Assembly (NCBI GenBank): GCA_037783415.1
Contig: JAZGTN010000074.1
Location: 620,001-684,000, forward strand
DNA: 64,000 nucleotides
Direction: 5' to 3'
Origin: Leptasterias polaris
Taxonomy: Eukaryota > Echinodermata > Asteroidea > Forcipulatida > Asteriidae
A program made the translations under genes and the position numbers. The notes under the pieces were generated by a model. That model saw only the letters and a program-made list of their open reading frames with translations. It was not told the DNA's origin and did not search any database. Positions within the stretch are counted from its first letter, which is position 1. Every line of letters starts with the position of its first letter. Below are positions 11,361 through 22,008 of this stretch, one piece after another.

Positions 11361-11502
11361 TAATAAACCACAAGGGAAACTGACTGGGTAAATTTTAAAT
11401 GATTTTGGGTTGAACAAGGAAAAATTGACTAGAGCGGGATTTGAACCAACGACCTCCGGATTGACGTGCCGGCGCTCTACCAACTGAGCTATCTAGCCCT
11501 AT
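11361..11502 (-). mobile_element. Family B SINE
   Basis: The minus strand reads GGGCTAGATAGCTCAGTTGG at the tRNA-like head, box B GGTTCAAATCCCG, then the ACCCAGTCAGTTTCCCTTGT tail. It is followed to the right by a 170-base body and by a second near-identical copy. Confidence 0.87.
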
Positions 11503-11675
11503 GATGGCGGTCTCCCTATTTTGTCAATATCCTTGTTCGGTGGGTGCCAGTCAGAAGCCATTCAACCGTAAACTGCCGTGTAGCCAGGGATCACACCCAA
11601 GTATACGATACAACCTGGGAAGCGGCAGCCAGGGGATCACCATAAGGGGATGCGACTTTTTATATCAGATATCAA

Positions 11676-11816
11676 ATAATAAACCACAAGGGAAACTGAC
11701 TGGGTAAATTTTAAATGATTTTGGGTTGAACAAGGAAAAATTTACTAGAGCGGGATTTGAACCAACGACCTCCGGATTGACGTGCTGGCGCTCTACCAAC
11801 TGAGCTATCTAGCCCT
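11676..11816 (-). mobile_element. Family B SINE, second of a direct pair
   Basis: It is nearly identical to the copy at 11,361 and in the same orientation. The 11,503-11,675 spacer (with GGCGGTCTCCCTATTTTGTC) also recurs beside the copies at 36.5, 41.0 and 53.5 kb, so it is part of the mobile unit and not host sequence. Confidence 0.87.
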
Positions 11817-11932
11817 ATGATTAAATTAAAAACATTGACAGATTGTCAATATGGCCATTAGTTTCTCAACATTAACAATGAAAGCCTTTTTAGGACACTT
11901 ATAAATGCAGGGATAGATAGGAGTATCATGTA

Positions 11933-13441
11933 CCGTATTTTCCTGCGGATAAGACGCGTCTTATCTGACTTTTTAGACCCCCAAAACATCGGTGCGTCTT
12001 ATCTTTCGATGCGTCTTGTCTGCTGACGATTGATTTTTTTGGGGATGATCACTGCGTACAATAATACCTTTATTTTGTCCAGTTCAAATCAACGGTCTTT
12101 GTGTGAAGAATCCTTACTCAATAATGCGGTCAAACAAGGCTCAACTGTCCAGACACTGAGACCGTATTTTCATTCCAACAATGCCGCAATCCCCCAGACT
12201 GTCCTTTCATTCCAACAATGCCGCAACTTGTTCATCCCCCATGACCGTGCTTTCATTCCAACAATGCCGCAATGTGTTGGTACTTTCGGTCCAACAGAGA
12301 CGTCGGCGTCGTACAAACGTTTTTCTGTGTGTGGCCGCGTATTCGTTCCGAAAATGCTGCAATCAGATTTACTGTCAATGCTGTTGTACAAACGGCATTC
12401 ACCCAACCTCTATTGTGTGGTGAACTTTGAGGGTTTTTATTGTACAGAATATCTCCGAAGTGTGCTTGACGTACTATTATGGCTTGACGTACTATTTAAG
12501 GATGGGATAATTAAGTACCAATGTTTGTTGGCCAACCTATACGAATTGCACTTTCGTTTGTTTCATTAAACGTTCAAATATTCATTTTTTAATTGCCTCT
12601 TTTTAGTCAAATAAAAAAAATTATCCTTGAAAACAAGGTAATGACCCTTGAAAACAAAACTAACATTATTTAAGAAGAGGATAGATGTTTTAAACAAATA
12701 TCTTATGAACGAGATTATAAGTTTGAAATAAATAAAAAGAACTTTAAAACAAAATCTTATGAACGAGATTAACAAATTAAAGGTTTGAAATAATGGAAAA
12801 GAATTTTATATACAAAAAGAAACACATTACAAAAACTTAAACAAATATATATAATGAAACATTTTGTTACGTCTTCCCGGGTGTGGGGATTATTTGCGTA
12901 AGGTTATAAAGGCGACGCTAGTTTTGGTATTAGTCACCGGTAGAGGGCGCAACATCTACTGGCTCGGAGGGACTTAGACTGGTAACCTGTCTTTATCAGC
13001 AAGGATCCTCATTGTGGGACGTCGGATGTTCATGCTAGGAGGGCCTGGGTTCGTGTTGCAATATCTTCAGACAGTGCGTGGACCATTGTTTCTGGCCGCT
13101 GATTGGGCCGGACTTCATATTATTAACAATGCACAGCGTTGGCTGAATGGATGGACGAAGGTCGGTATCAATTTACGTTGGTCTTTTCTGCATGGCTCTA
13201 CACGCCCATGTGGTTACGGTTTCATTCATGCTTCGAATAGTGTGAACGCTCCAAAAGGCAACAAAATGACGTCTTTGTGTCAATGTACCGACACCGGGTG
13301 GCGCCTGGTGTTCTTCTGTGTGCTGTTAAACATGCGTCTTGTGCGGCGGTGCGTCTTTTCTGCTGACGATTGAATTTATTTTTGGTCATTTTAGGGTCCT
13401 GCGTCTTGTCCGCCGAGCGTCTTATCCGCAGGAAAATACGG
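11933..13441. mobile_element. 1.5 kb inverted-repeat DNA transposon, TA target site
   Basis: The termini are inverted repeats: CCGTATTTTCCTGCGGATAA at the left and its complement at the right, flanked by TA on both sides. GCGTCTTGTC/GCGTCTTATC motifs recur near each end. Inside, CATTCCAACAATGCCGCAA units repeat near 12,170-12,280. No transposase motif is visible, so it looks non-autonomous. It lies in intron 9. Confidence 0.85.
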
Positions 13442-13851
13442 TACATGTAAGTGATGTTTGCAATATGTTTAAAAACACCTATTATTGTAAACCACACACC
13501 CAGATGCTTGTCATTTGGTTAGTGGACCATACATGACGTGTCATCCATTATTTTGCCATGTTTGGTATTATGTTTACTGCAGTAACACTCCAAAATTTAA
13601 TATTGGATAGGCACGCCCGATATACACAATTTTTGAATGCTTCGAAGTGTCATATCCAAAATAATCACCCCCTGCCCATTAATGCAAACAAAACAAGGTC
13701 CTATCACAGTGGGCGAGGTTGTTGACGAGTTGGAGACATCCATGTTGTTTAGAAGGGGTGTTCAGAACTTCCAAAGTGTGGGGTAGTTGTGTTTCTATGT
13801 CTGTTTTGTGTTTATTGTGAAAACAAATTTCAAATTACAAGGATCGTTGCG

Positions 13852-14046
13852 CGAGTTATATAAAACAAATATTAGATGCATTTTGTTTGTGCATTGTGGC
13901 AAAATATAATCACTCGGTGACACCTGGCTTTTCCATAACACTTGCCTTTTACTCGTGAAATGAAATAGTCCAGAATTAACCTCATGATTATATTCTGCAA
14001 CAATGCACGAACGAAATGCATCTAATATTGGTATATAACCACAATA
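13852..14046. mobile_element. Foldback hairpin element, family 2
   Basis: Arms of about 75 bases (AATATTAGATGCATTTTGTT and AACGAAATGCATCTAATATT) are inverted around a centre containing CACCTGGCTTTTCCATAAC. The same arms and centre occur at 38,331-38,550. It lies in intron 9. Confidence 0.75.
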
Positions 14047-14331
14047 TATCCCTTGCATGGAGTAACAATTCTCACAAATGTTTACATATTAATAAAGTAA
14101 GAGGGAAAATTGAAAACTTATTCAGCTGTCATTTTTGCTGAACATTACTGATTCTTGTACATGTGTAAAACAACCAGTTTACATGACAATGGCTCTGCAT
14201 GTCAAAGGTGATGTTTGTAATGAACAATGTATCATTATCTACAAATGGTACACCAAGGAGCAAGAATATTGTGTGAAATGGCAATGTTACAAGTTAAAGT
14301 AATAACCAGATGGTCTTGAAGTAGTTTTCAC

Positions 14332-14683
14332 CTTTAGTTGCCTCTGGTCCATTCCCAGCATGATCAGGTAAGAATACCGAGTCATCTTCATCAGATTCTT
14401 TGATCATCTTGTTTCTGCCTGTAGTCTTATCAGCTTTGATGCACATCTTGGCTGCTAGGTCACTATCTCCTTGGAGCCCATTATCCTCTAGTCTCTTCCT
14501 CATCATACCTTCTTCTTTGATTGTTGATAATGAAGGTGAGTGCAGTGTCTGTGTAGTCACCTGTAGGTCAGCACTGTTAGCCAACTGGGCCAGTTTGGTA
14601 AGTTCATCAGACATCTTTTCAATGTCTTCACTTTCTCTTCGTAACACTTCTTGGTAGTCAATTTTTGGCAGACTGTATTCCCG
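14332..14683 (-). CDS. Coding exon 9: linker with helical start and acidic end
   Basis: The borders are TTGAAACAG|CGGGAA and ACTAAAG|GTGAAA, phase 0 to phase 1, residues 252-368 plus one base. The first 40 residues (starting REYSLPKIDYQ) are charged and helical and look like a continuation of the previous basic helix. The rest is Ser/Thr/Asp-rich and ends in a HAGNGPEATK-type stretch that loosely recalls the low-complexity region before HD1 in BCL9. No ATG lies in frame upstream of the acceptor, so it is not an obvious first exon of a separate BCL9 gene. Confidence 0.78.
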
Positions 14684-14854
14684 CTGTTTCAAATATCAAC
14701 CATTGCAAAATTATTTTTATTTAAAGACATCAAAAACTTGATTATGGCAGAGATATTATATACTTTTTAGAACAGATTAGGTTGAAAGATTAGTGAGCAA
14801 CATACATATTTGTAATAATAAACTAGAGCTTAATTGCATTTGTGCACAAATGCA

Positions 14855-15736
14855 GAGCTGTTTCGCTAATAATATTTTCAAATTACTCAAGTGAAAATGA
14901 AAGTCTTTTTGTATTCTAACCAGTTATAGTGTATCAAGCCTGTTTAAAAAAGAATGTTGATTATAGCATGCTCCGTTAGCAATTTATGACTTAAAGGGGC
15001 AAAAAATGAAAAAATCATAACAAATCGTGTAATGACGTCATCATGACGTCTTTACAGGTTTAACAGGAACTCAACATTATCTAACCACTTGCCAAGTTTC
15101 AACGTGATCAGACCTATACTTTTGGAGATATACGACTTCAAAAAGTGCACCTTTAATGTCACGTCACGTGACCCCTGATGACGTAATCAATCTAAAACTT
15201 CATACATATGTTGGCTGCCTGACGGTCATCATGTGTATCAATTTTGAAGCGATTACACAAAACTTCGCCACACACATCTTCTCAAAGTGCATTTTGAACA
15301 GTTTTCCAACTGCCGCTAGAGGGCGCTCTTGTGTATCGTGACGTCATCGGTATTTTTTTTTAACTGCACACTATTGCCGGACACTAACATCGTTGAAAGC
15401 ATTTTCATAACATTTAGCACTTTTGAATTACGAAGGCACTTCCGGTTTCGACCGGAAGTAGAGGTCGCGTGAGGTCACGCACACTGAATAAAATGAAGAC
15501 CTAATTTATCCCTACCCAATCCCGCAAACAGAAACCTACGGTCTCTTGTGGCTGATTTGATACAGATTTTCAAATATTTAAAATAGAAAACTTTAAGATG
15601 ACGTCACGTGATAGGTGATGACGTCGTCATGACGAATTTGTTTTAGGACCTTCCTTGCACCAACAGCTTAAAAAAACAAAAACAAAAACTAACACAAAAA
15701 CAAGAGCTGTTTCGCTGCGCTTCGCTGCAAAACAGC
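14855..15736. repeat. Repeat region with clustered TGACGTCA palindromes
   Basis: The direct motif GAGCTGTTTCGCT occurs at both ends (14,855 and 15,704). Between them are perfect CRE palindromes TGACGTCA at 15,033, 15,339 and 15,599, plus several half sites and CACGTGAC. It looks like a mobile element, but its family is unknown to me and no terminal inverted repeat was found. Confidence 0.55.
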
Positions 15737-15950
15737 CAACAACTCTCATAAAGAGCACTATATAACAAACATTGCTTTGCACTTCTGGAGGTAAAAACAT
15801 GTCAGTATTTGAGTGTTGGATATTTCATGCAATTGGAGTAATGCACACAATAGGCACATTGACTGTAGGATTTTATTATCTTCTTAGAGTTACAAATACA
15901 GTGGAACTAAGTTGCATGGTCGTTTACATATAAATAAAGCTTTTCATTTG

Positions 15951-16561
15951 CAGGGTTCTGCCCACGGTGGTCGGTGCCGGAAAACCCGACCGGCACTCAT
16001 GATTCCCCGACCGGCACTCGCAGAATTTTTTCTTTTTCCGACCACCACACATTTTCCCTTTTTTTTGCCCATTTCCTTCAAAAAATTTTGAACAACGTGT
16101 AAAACAAATTATTTACCAGTAAACAGTTTTATCCAAAGTTTCAAGTAGCCTACTTCTTTGGTTTGAGTCTATTTTAATGATCCAGGATCGAGCATTCCTC
16201 CCGCCTGTACGATGTATATATCCAACGCACGAAACCCGCATTGATTTTGCAATGGTTTCCAGTCACGCTGATTATAGCTTTACGCTTGGAATAACATGAT
16301 ACCAGTTTCATCATGTTGCGAACCCTATTCTACAGCGTTTAATACAACGGAAATGAACTGCAGAGTAAGCACCATGCTATAGATGCTGAAAATTGTTTTC
16401 CCATGGCGGTAAAGGCGTGCGCGCACTGAGGGCCTACATTCAAGGCACAGCTGCAGGGCGCACGTGTGTAACCACTCCGTGCACGATCGAAAGGAAATTG
16501 ACTTGACTGTACTAGGGGGAAAAAAAATTTCGGCACTAAACAAATCCTGGGCAGAACCCTG
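15951..16561. mobile_element. 611-bp CAG...CTG transposon with 6-bp target duplication
   Basis: The inverted termini are CAGGGTTCTGCCCA and TGGGCAGAACCCTG, flanked by CATTTG on both sides (15,945-15,950 and 16,562-16,567). Inside the left end CCGACCGGCACTC recurs. The end type and 5-6 bp duplication resemble hAT-like non-autonomous elements. Confidence 0.87.
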
Positions 16562-16640
16562 CATTTGGATTATTCTTTCATCAGTTTCTGGAGAAAAAGA
16601 GCACTTCAAACAAGATACATTGTTTACCACTGCTGCTGTA

Positions 16641-18083
16641 CCATGTCTCTACCACTGCTGTACCATCCTCTTACCTAGGTCTCTACCACTGCTGTACCAT
16701 CCTCTTACCTAGGTCTCTACCACTGCTGTACCATCCTGTTAACTAGGTCTCTACCACTGCTGTACCATCCTGTTAACAAGGTATCTACCACTGCTGTACC
16801 ATCCTGTTACCTAGGTATCTACCACTGCTGTACCATCCTGTTAACTAGGTCTCTACCACTGCTGTACCATCCTGTTAACAAGGTCTCTACCACTTCTGTA
16901 CCATCCTGTTAACTAGGTCTCTACCACTTCTGTACCATCCTGTTAACTAGGTCTCTACCACTGCTGTACCATCCTGTTAACAAGGTCTCTACCACTGCTG
17001 TACCATCCTGTTAACTAGGTCTCTACCACTGCTGTACCATCCTGTTAACAAGGTCTCTACCACTGCTGTACCATCCTGTTAACTAGGTCTCTACCACTGC
17101 TGTACCATCCTGTTAACAAGGTCTCTACCACTGCTGTACCATCCTGTTAACTAGGTCTCTACCACTGCTGTACCATCCTGTTAACTAGGTCTCTACCACT
17201 TCTGTACCATCCTGTTAACTAGGTCTCTACCACTGCTGTACCATCCTGTTAACTAGGTCTCTACCACTTTTTTTAATTATTTTTTTAATGAGATATCGCC
17301 TAACTCACAAGGCCACAGACGGCCACTCAAGGTGAGGGCTACACATAACTGATTTGGGCTATCAACCCAAATCAATTGACACCAGGGGCACGTTGCCTCC
17401 TACTCCTGGGGCTGAAACAGGGTTACCCCCTTCACAGTAGAGCAGAATGCACTACCTTCCCAACTTTTTCGAAGCAATTATGGTTAAGTGCCTTGCTCAA
17501 GGGCACAAGTGTCATGACCGGGTATCGAACCCACACTCTGCTGCTGAAAACACCAGAGCTTAGGTCCGGTGACCTAGACCGCTCGGCCACGACACGCTGT
17601 ACCATCCTGTTAACTAGGTCTCTACCACTACTGTACCATCCTGTTAACTAGGTCTCTACCACTGCTGTACCATCCTGTTAACTAGGTCTCTACCACTGCT
17701 GTACCATCCTGTTAACTAGGTCTCTACCACTGCTGTACCATCCTGTTAACTAGGTCTCTACCACTGCTGTACCATCCTGTTAACTAGGTCTCTACCACTG
17801 CTGTACCATCCTGTTAACTAGGTCTCTACCACTGCTGTACCATCCTGTTAACTAGGTCTCTACCACTACTGTACCATCCTGTTAACTAGGTCTCTACCAC
17901 TGCTGTACCATCCTGTTAACTAGGTCTCTACCACTGCTGTACCATCCTGTTAACTAGGTCTCTACCACTGCTGTACCATCCTGTTAACAAGGTCTCTACC
18001 ACTGCTGTACCATCCTGTTAACTAGGTCTCTACCACTGCTGTACCATCCTGTTAACTAGGTCTCTACCACTGCTGTACCATCC
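16641..18083. repeat. 34-bp minisatellite interrupted by a SINE
   Basis: The unit GTCTCTACCACTGCTGTACC then ATCCTGTTAACTAG repeats about 19 times left of 17,268 and about 14 times from 17,595 on. The left part alternates AACTAG and AACAAG variants, while the right part is more uniform. It lies in intron 8. Confidence 0.95.
17268..17596 (-). mobile_element. Family A SINE inside the 34-bp array
   Basis: The minus-strand head is GTGTCGTGGCCGAGCGGTCT and box B is GGGTTCGATACCCGG. Its body has AGCAAGGCACTTAACCATAA and it ends in a T-rich stretch (A-rich on its own strand). The array reads CTACCACT at one side and GCTGTACC at the other, as if cut cleanly within one unit with no obvious target duplication. 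Confidence 0.87.
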
Positions 18084-18135
18084 CATTAACTGGAAAGTAA
18101 AATTGATCAGCTAGTTTTTTGTAACGACAACTCAC

Positions 18136-18213
18136 CAGTACGTCGGCTTCTTTTCCTTCTTTAGCTGCTTGCTTTAGATGCTTTCGTCTTTTCTTTGCCT
18201 TCAACTTTTTGTC
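18136..18213 (-). CDS. Coding exon 8: basic helix exon
   Basis: The borders are AACTAAAG|GACAAA and GTACTG|GTGAGT, phase 0 to 0, residues 226-251. It encodes DKKLKAKKRRKHLKQAAKEG then KEADVL, a highly basic amphipathic helix that could act as a nuclear localisation signal or bind nucleic acid. It has the right phase both to the WHIM exon and to the next exon. The frame is short, so identity rests on splice fit and composition. Confidence 0.75.
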
Positions 18214-19157
18214 CTTTAGTTTTAGAAAAGCAAATCAGACACTTTGATGAAAAGTTTGGATTAAAAAGTAAAAACAAATTGTGTTTGTGTCCATTACACA
18301 ACATGTAGGTGGTATGGTGCCTAGAACTTAAGAAGTCAGTAAATTGTAAACATGAGATGCGACACATAAAAGGTTTCATGAAATTGCTTCTCATTACGGA
18401 ATAAGAACCACATGTCAAATTTCATAATGTATTTTTCAGCTCACCACTATACATAAAACATATTGCATAAATCAATCTGAACAACTGATGTAAAGATTCA
18501 AATCATGCGAGTTGTAGTTCTGCAGTTTTTTTAATAAGTTAAAATTTAGGGTAATTTGACAGCAGATGACAACATCATTACATCATTGCTAATTTCTCAT
18601 CTGTGCATTAAAAATTTGTTTTAACTCTCATCAGCGGGTGAAGTAAAATATGATCACATACATGTGTATTACAAAGTTATTTGAAGAGGTCCGGGTCACA
18701 CAATACTTCAAGCAGATGAACTTGACACAGAAAATTCTGGTCAAGTTTTGCTGCAGAACTCAAAAGAAGGCTTAATATAATCGCTTTCACTTGCAGTTTG
18801 AACCGGAAGACAAAGTGGGGTCATGTCCATATCAATATATCCTTCCATGATGATATACAAATTGTTCAAATGTATGAACTTTGCAAAAAATAAATGTTGA
18901 ATTACAGAGATGAGATTGTCAGAAAATTGATATTACATTGAATGTAAGCCAGCATTTACGTACATGATATGTGTATGCAGAATAGTAAATGTTCCTCCAG
19001 TTAAAAGGACTTTTCTTTGCAACTTTGGCCATGCTTAATTAGTGATGACCATTTATTGTTTCATTATATTATTTCCATTTAGAATGACCAGTGCACTGTG
19101 CACTCTGTACATTGGCCAACCCAGTATAACTGTGTCACTAGACAACTTAAGACCTAC
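18214..19157. other. Intron 7: nothing recognised
   Basis: AT-rich intronic sequence without an open frame, RNA gene or clear repeat. Confidence 0.7.
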
Positions 19158-19345
19158 CTCCAATGCTCCCTGGATAAGTGGTATCACTTCATCATGAAGA
19201 TAATGATACAAGGATATCTCATCAGGGTGTTGACTCTTACTGAGTGTCTTGAGAAATGCTTGCCACTCTTCCAAACAGCTACAAATACACTGCCAAGCTG
19301 ACTTCCCTTTCTTAGGAGTAACTTGATCTTTATATAATCTCAAAT
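19158..19345 (-). CDS. Coding exon 7: WHIM-like segment
   Basis: The borders are TTTGCACAG|ATTTGA and GCATTGGAG|GTAGGT, phase 1 to phase 0, residues to 225. It encodes DLRLYKDQ, then SAWQCICSCLEEWQAFLKTL and ISLYHYLHDEVIPLIQGALE. The pattern W..xC.t..EW..f...L.....LY..L.e..lP.I is the one seen after YWYF in CECR2-like proteins. This segment is known to contact ISWI and linker DNA in related proteins; that role is inferred here. Confidence 0.87.
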
Positions 19346-20464
19346 CTGTGCAAATCACAACAATATTTTAACTAAATCATGAATGTCATTTAATGTGTGT
19401 AATTATTAGCTTTTCACTAATGTATACACTCTACTTGTGAATACCGTAAGCAAAGTTTAGCGATCAAGGCAGCAACATAATAGAGATTCCCATTGAGTAA
19501 CAATTGTTTAGTTCATAAAGCTAATTATAGAGCTATTCAAGTAGTACATGTAATTGGGTCAATTCTTAAGGCTATTTACAGTAGTAGGAATGTATGGATG
19601 TATCACTTGGTCATCATGCACACTAAACAAAAACCCATCCAGTACTGCAAACCACACACATGAATGCATTTAATGGATACAGCTCATTTCTTGTATTTAA
19701 TGGTATGTAATTGTATGCCTGTACAGTATGTACCTGTCAGCCTAATCATGTACATACAATGTACATGTATGTCTAAAACAAGACCAGACATGATAAGTCA
19801 AAATCCATGCAGAATACATCTTTAGGCTAATGTTATTCAATTTACATCTCTATACCATGGGAAAACTGCAGATTTTCAAAACTCAGACAATTGTTCACAC
19901 ATTATGTACATTGTATTACCCCCAATAAGTTCTTAACTACATGTAGCCTGAGAATTGGATTTGTTTATGTTTCAGATGTAGACACTAAGTACTTATACCA
20001 TACTTTATCTTGCTACAGGTATCAATGTACATGAATCAGCAAGCCATTTTTACAAGTTAGAATTGAGTGATGTCTGGTACAAATGTACATGTACAATGCC
20101 TTGTGCGATCACAAGTGAATGCTCAATTTGAATTCCTGTCACATGGTTCAGGGTGAGCTTTTGAGTTGCAATTTCCACAAAGCAGCTAAGACTGGTATCC
20201 TTGTGCCACACATTTTGAGTTTTTCCTCTCTACATGTACATGTACACGTTACTCAGAATAAGCTTGCTACTAACAATGTTACATAGCATTTACACTGGAT
20301 GTAATCTGAGAAATTCCAATTCAGCATTTCACTTGTGACTGAACAAGGCCTTATACCCTCATTCAAACAGAACTCAAATACGGCTTATTCATTTGATTGA
20401 ACAAGCTGGTCATGTTACCAATTATTTAACATACAATGTACATGTAGGAATAATAATAACTCAC
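19346..20464. repeat. Intron 6: scattered TACATGTA motifs
   Basis: The palindrome TACATGTA and its extension GTACATGTAC occur many times between 19,540 and 20,460. No gene or transposon end is visible. Confidence 0.6.
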
Positions 20465-20519
20465 CATTAAAATACCAATATTGATTGTTCACAGCATCTT
20501 GACCAATAGACAGAAAGCG
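20465..20519 (-). CDS. Coding exon 6: YWYF motif exon
   Basis: The borders are TTTGCAG|CGCTTT and TTTAATG|GTGAGT. The exon is 55 bases, phase 0 to phase 1, residues 145-162 plus one base. It encodes RFLSIGQDAVNNQYWYFN. Joined to the next exon it reads YWYFNDLRLYKD, which resembles YWYFYGTRMYKED of CECR2, a strongly conserved segment linking DDT and WHIM parts. The match across a splice junction is good support for the exon pair. Confidence 0.87.
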
Positions 20520-20875
20520 CTGCAAACAAAAACCCATACAAAATAAAGGATAAACTGGAGTTGCTATGAATTGCATAATTTTAAAGCTGCCACACACAAT
20601 ACATTTCATATTGATGACCATACACTGTATGTCTGACTTCTCAACATGGCAATCTGACTGAACATGCCCAGTGCAACCTTTTAATATTCGGATCCTCAAA
20701 ACGCAACATTTCATTTCAGTTTTGACCTCAACCCAATGTATGAAAGTAGTAATGTACAGCATGTATACTGAACTTGAACTCCTTTAAATGTTTTATACAT
20801 GTAAGTGCTTAATTGTCATGCTCCTACACAGACAAATTTAAAAAGACATTGCGTGTGTATGTTTGTCTACATGAC

Positions 20876-21745
20876 GTGTCGTGGCAGAGCGGATAAGAAC
20901 ACCAAACTCAACCTTTGGTGTTTCTGATCAGCAGGGTGTGGGTTTGAGTCCCGATCATAAATTGTGTCCTTAAGCAAGACCCTTAACCATTATTGGTGCG
21001 TCCTTCGGATGGAACGTAAAGCCGTAGGTCCCGTGTGTTGTGTAACAGGCCTGGAAATACAACATTTTTAGGGCAAGGCCACTGTGGCCTTGGAGCAAGC
21101 ACAATTTTGGAGGGTACCAAGGCCAGCGGATACATTGTAGGGCACCAAGGCCAAAAATGTTATTTTAAAAAAGGCACGAAGGCTATTGATAAACTATTAG
21201 TTGTAAACCAAAATAAAACCAAAATACATTAGTTACCCTTTAAAGAAATTCAAAAATATTAATACAAAATTCATATCCTATTCATAAACAAACTAAAAAA
21301 CTATCAGCCAGCAGATGTCAACCCAATTTCCAGGTATCAAATGTATAACAGAACACATTTAACCCACTCCTAAGGGTCACAAAAACACAAAGACACCACA
21401 TTCCAGGGCTTGTCTTTTGAGTAAAGCAAGTGTATTACAAACTAAAACAATTGTAACTGCAGGGGATTAAGATACATGTGTAAGAGTGATTGGATCTCAA
21501 TACATAGGAGTGTCAATCATTCTCCCAGGTCAGGCCTGGATAGTGTCTGGGGCTAAAGAAAAGGATCACCAGGTTTGACCCTGTGTTCCTTGTCTGATCG
21601 GCAGCATATTGCACCACTGCACCTTGTAAACCATGGTGCCATATAAAGGAAAAAGGTATCATACATCAAAACGTAGCTCAGCATACCTTGCAGGAAAAAT
21701 ACTGAGCGCTTTGATACGCTCCTAGGGGTGTGATCAAGCACTATA
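20876..21745 (+). mobile_element. Family A SINE split by another element
   Basis: The head GTGTCGTGGCAGAGCGGATA and box B GGTTTGAGTCCCG lead to GTCCCGTGTGTTGTGTAA at 21,041. The SINE then resumes near 21,560 with CCCTGTGTTCCTTGTCTGAT and ends GATCAAGCACTATATACG. The intact copy at 27.46 kb shows these parts are normally close together. It lies in intron 5. Confidence 0.82.
21043..21555. mobile_element. CAGGCCT-family element inserted in a SINE
   Basis: It starts CAGGCCTGGAAATACAACAT and shares TTTTTAGGGCAAGGCCACTG and CACCAAGGCCA with the 24.19 kb copy. The right end is unclear: it keeps GGATAGTGTCTGGGG, which is internal in the 46 kb copy, so it is probably truncated there. Confidence 0.65.
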
Positions 21746-22008
21746 TACGTGTACATACATGTACTTTAAGAACCTAGAATCATTATTGTTATTACATGTA
21801 TGTATTAATTAACATTTTGATTTATTGTCAAGAACTGATCCAGAGTACATGTAAGACTGGACTGGGGCTTGCTTCATGGTGCTTTCCAAGCCTTTCTGGG
21901 TTACATGTACATTCAATGAAATACACTCTGTTTTTCTAGTATTAAAAGATAAAAAAGTCATTTGGCATGGAATCAGGAGCCACTTACGCAGTCAAGGGCC
22001 AGTAAAGG

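Noticed and set aside
12030..12569. A 179-codon plus-strand frame
   Set aside because: It lies inside the 11.93 kb inverted-repeat element over an internal repeat and has no protein motif.
16641..18083. A CRISPR-like array
   Set aside because: The 34-bp units are directly adjacent without unique spacers, and this is an animal genome.
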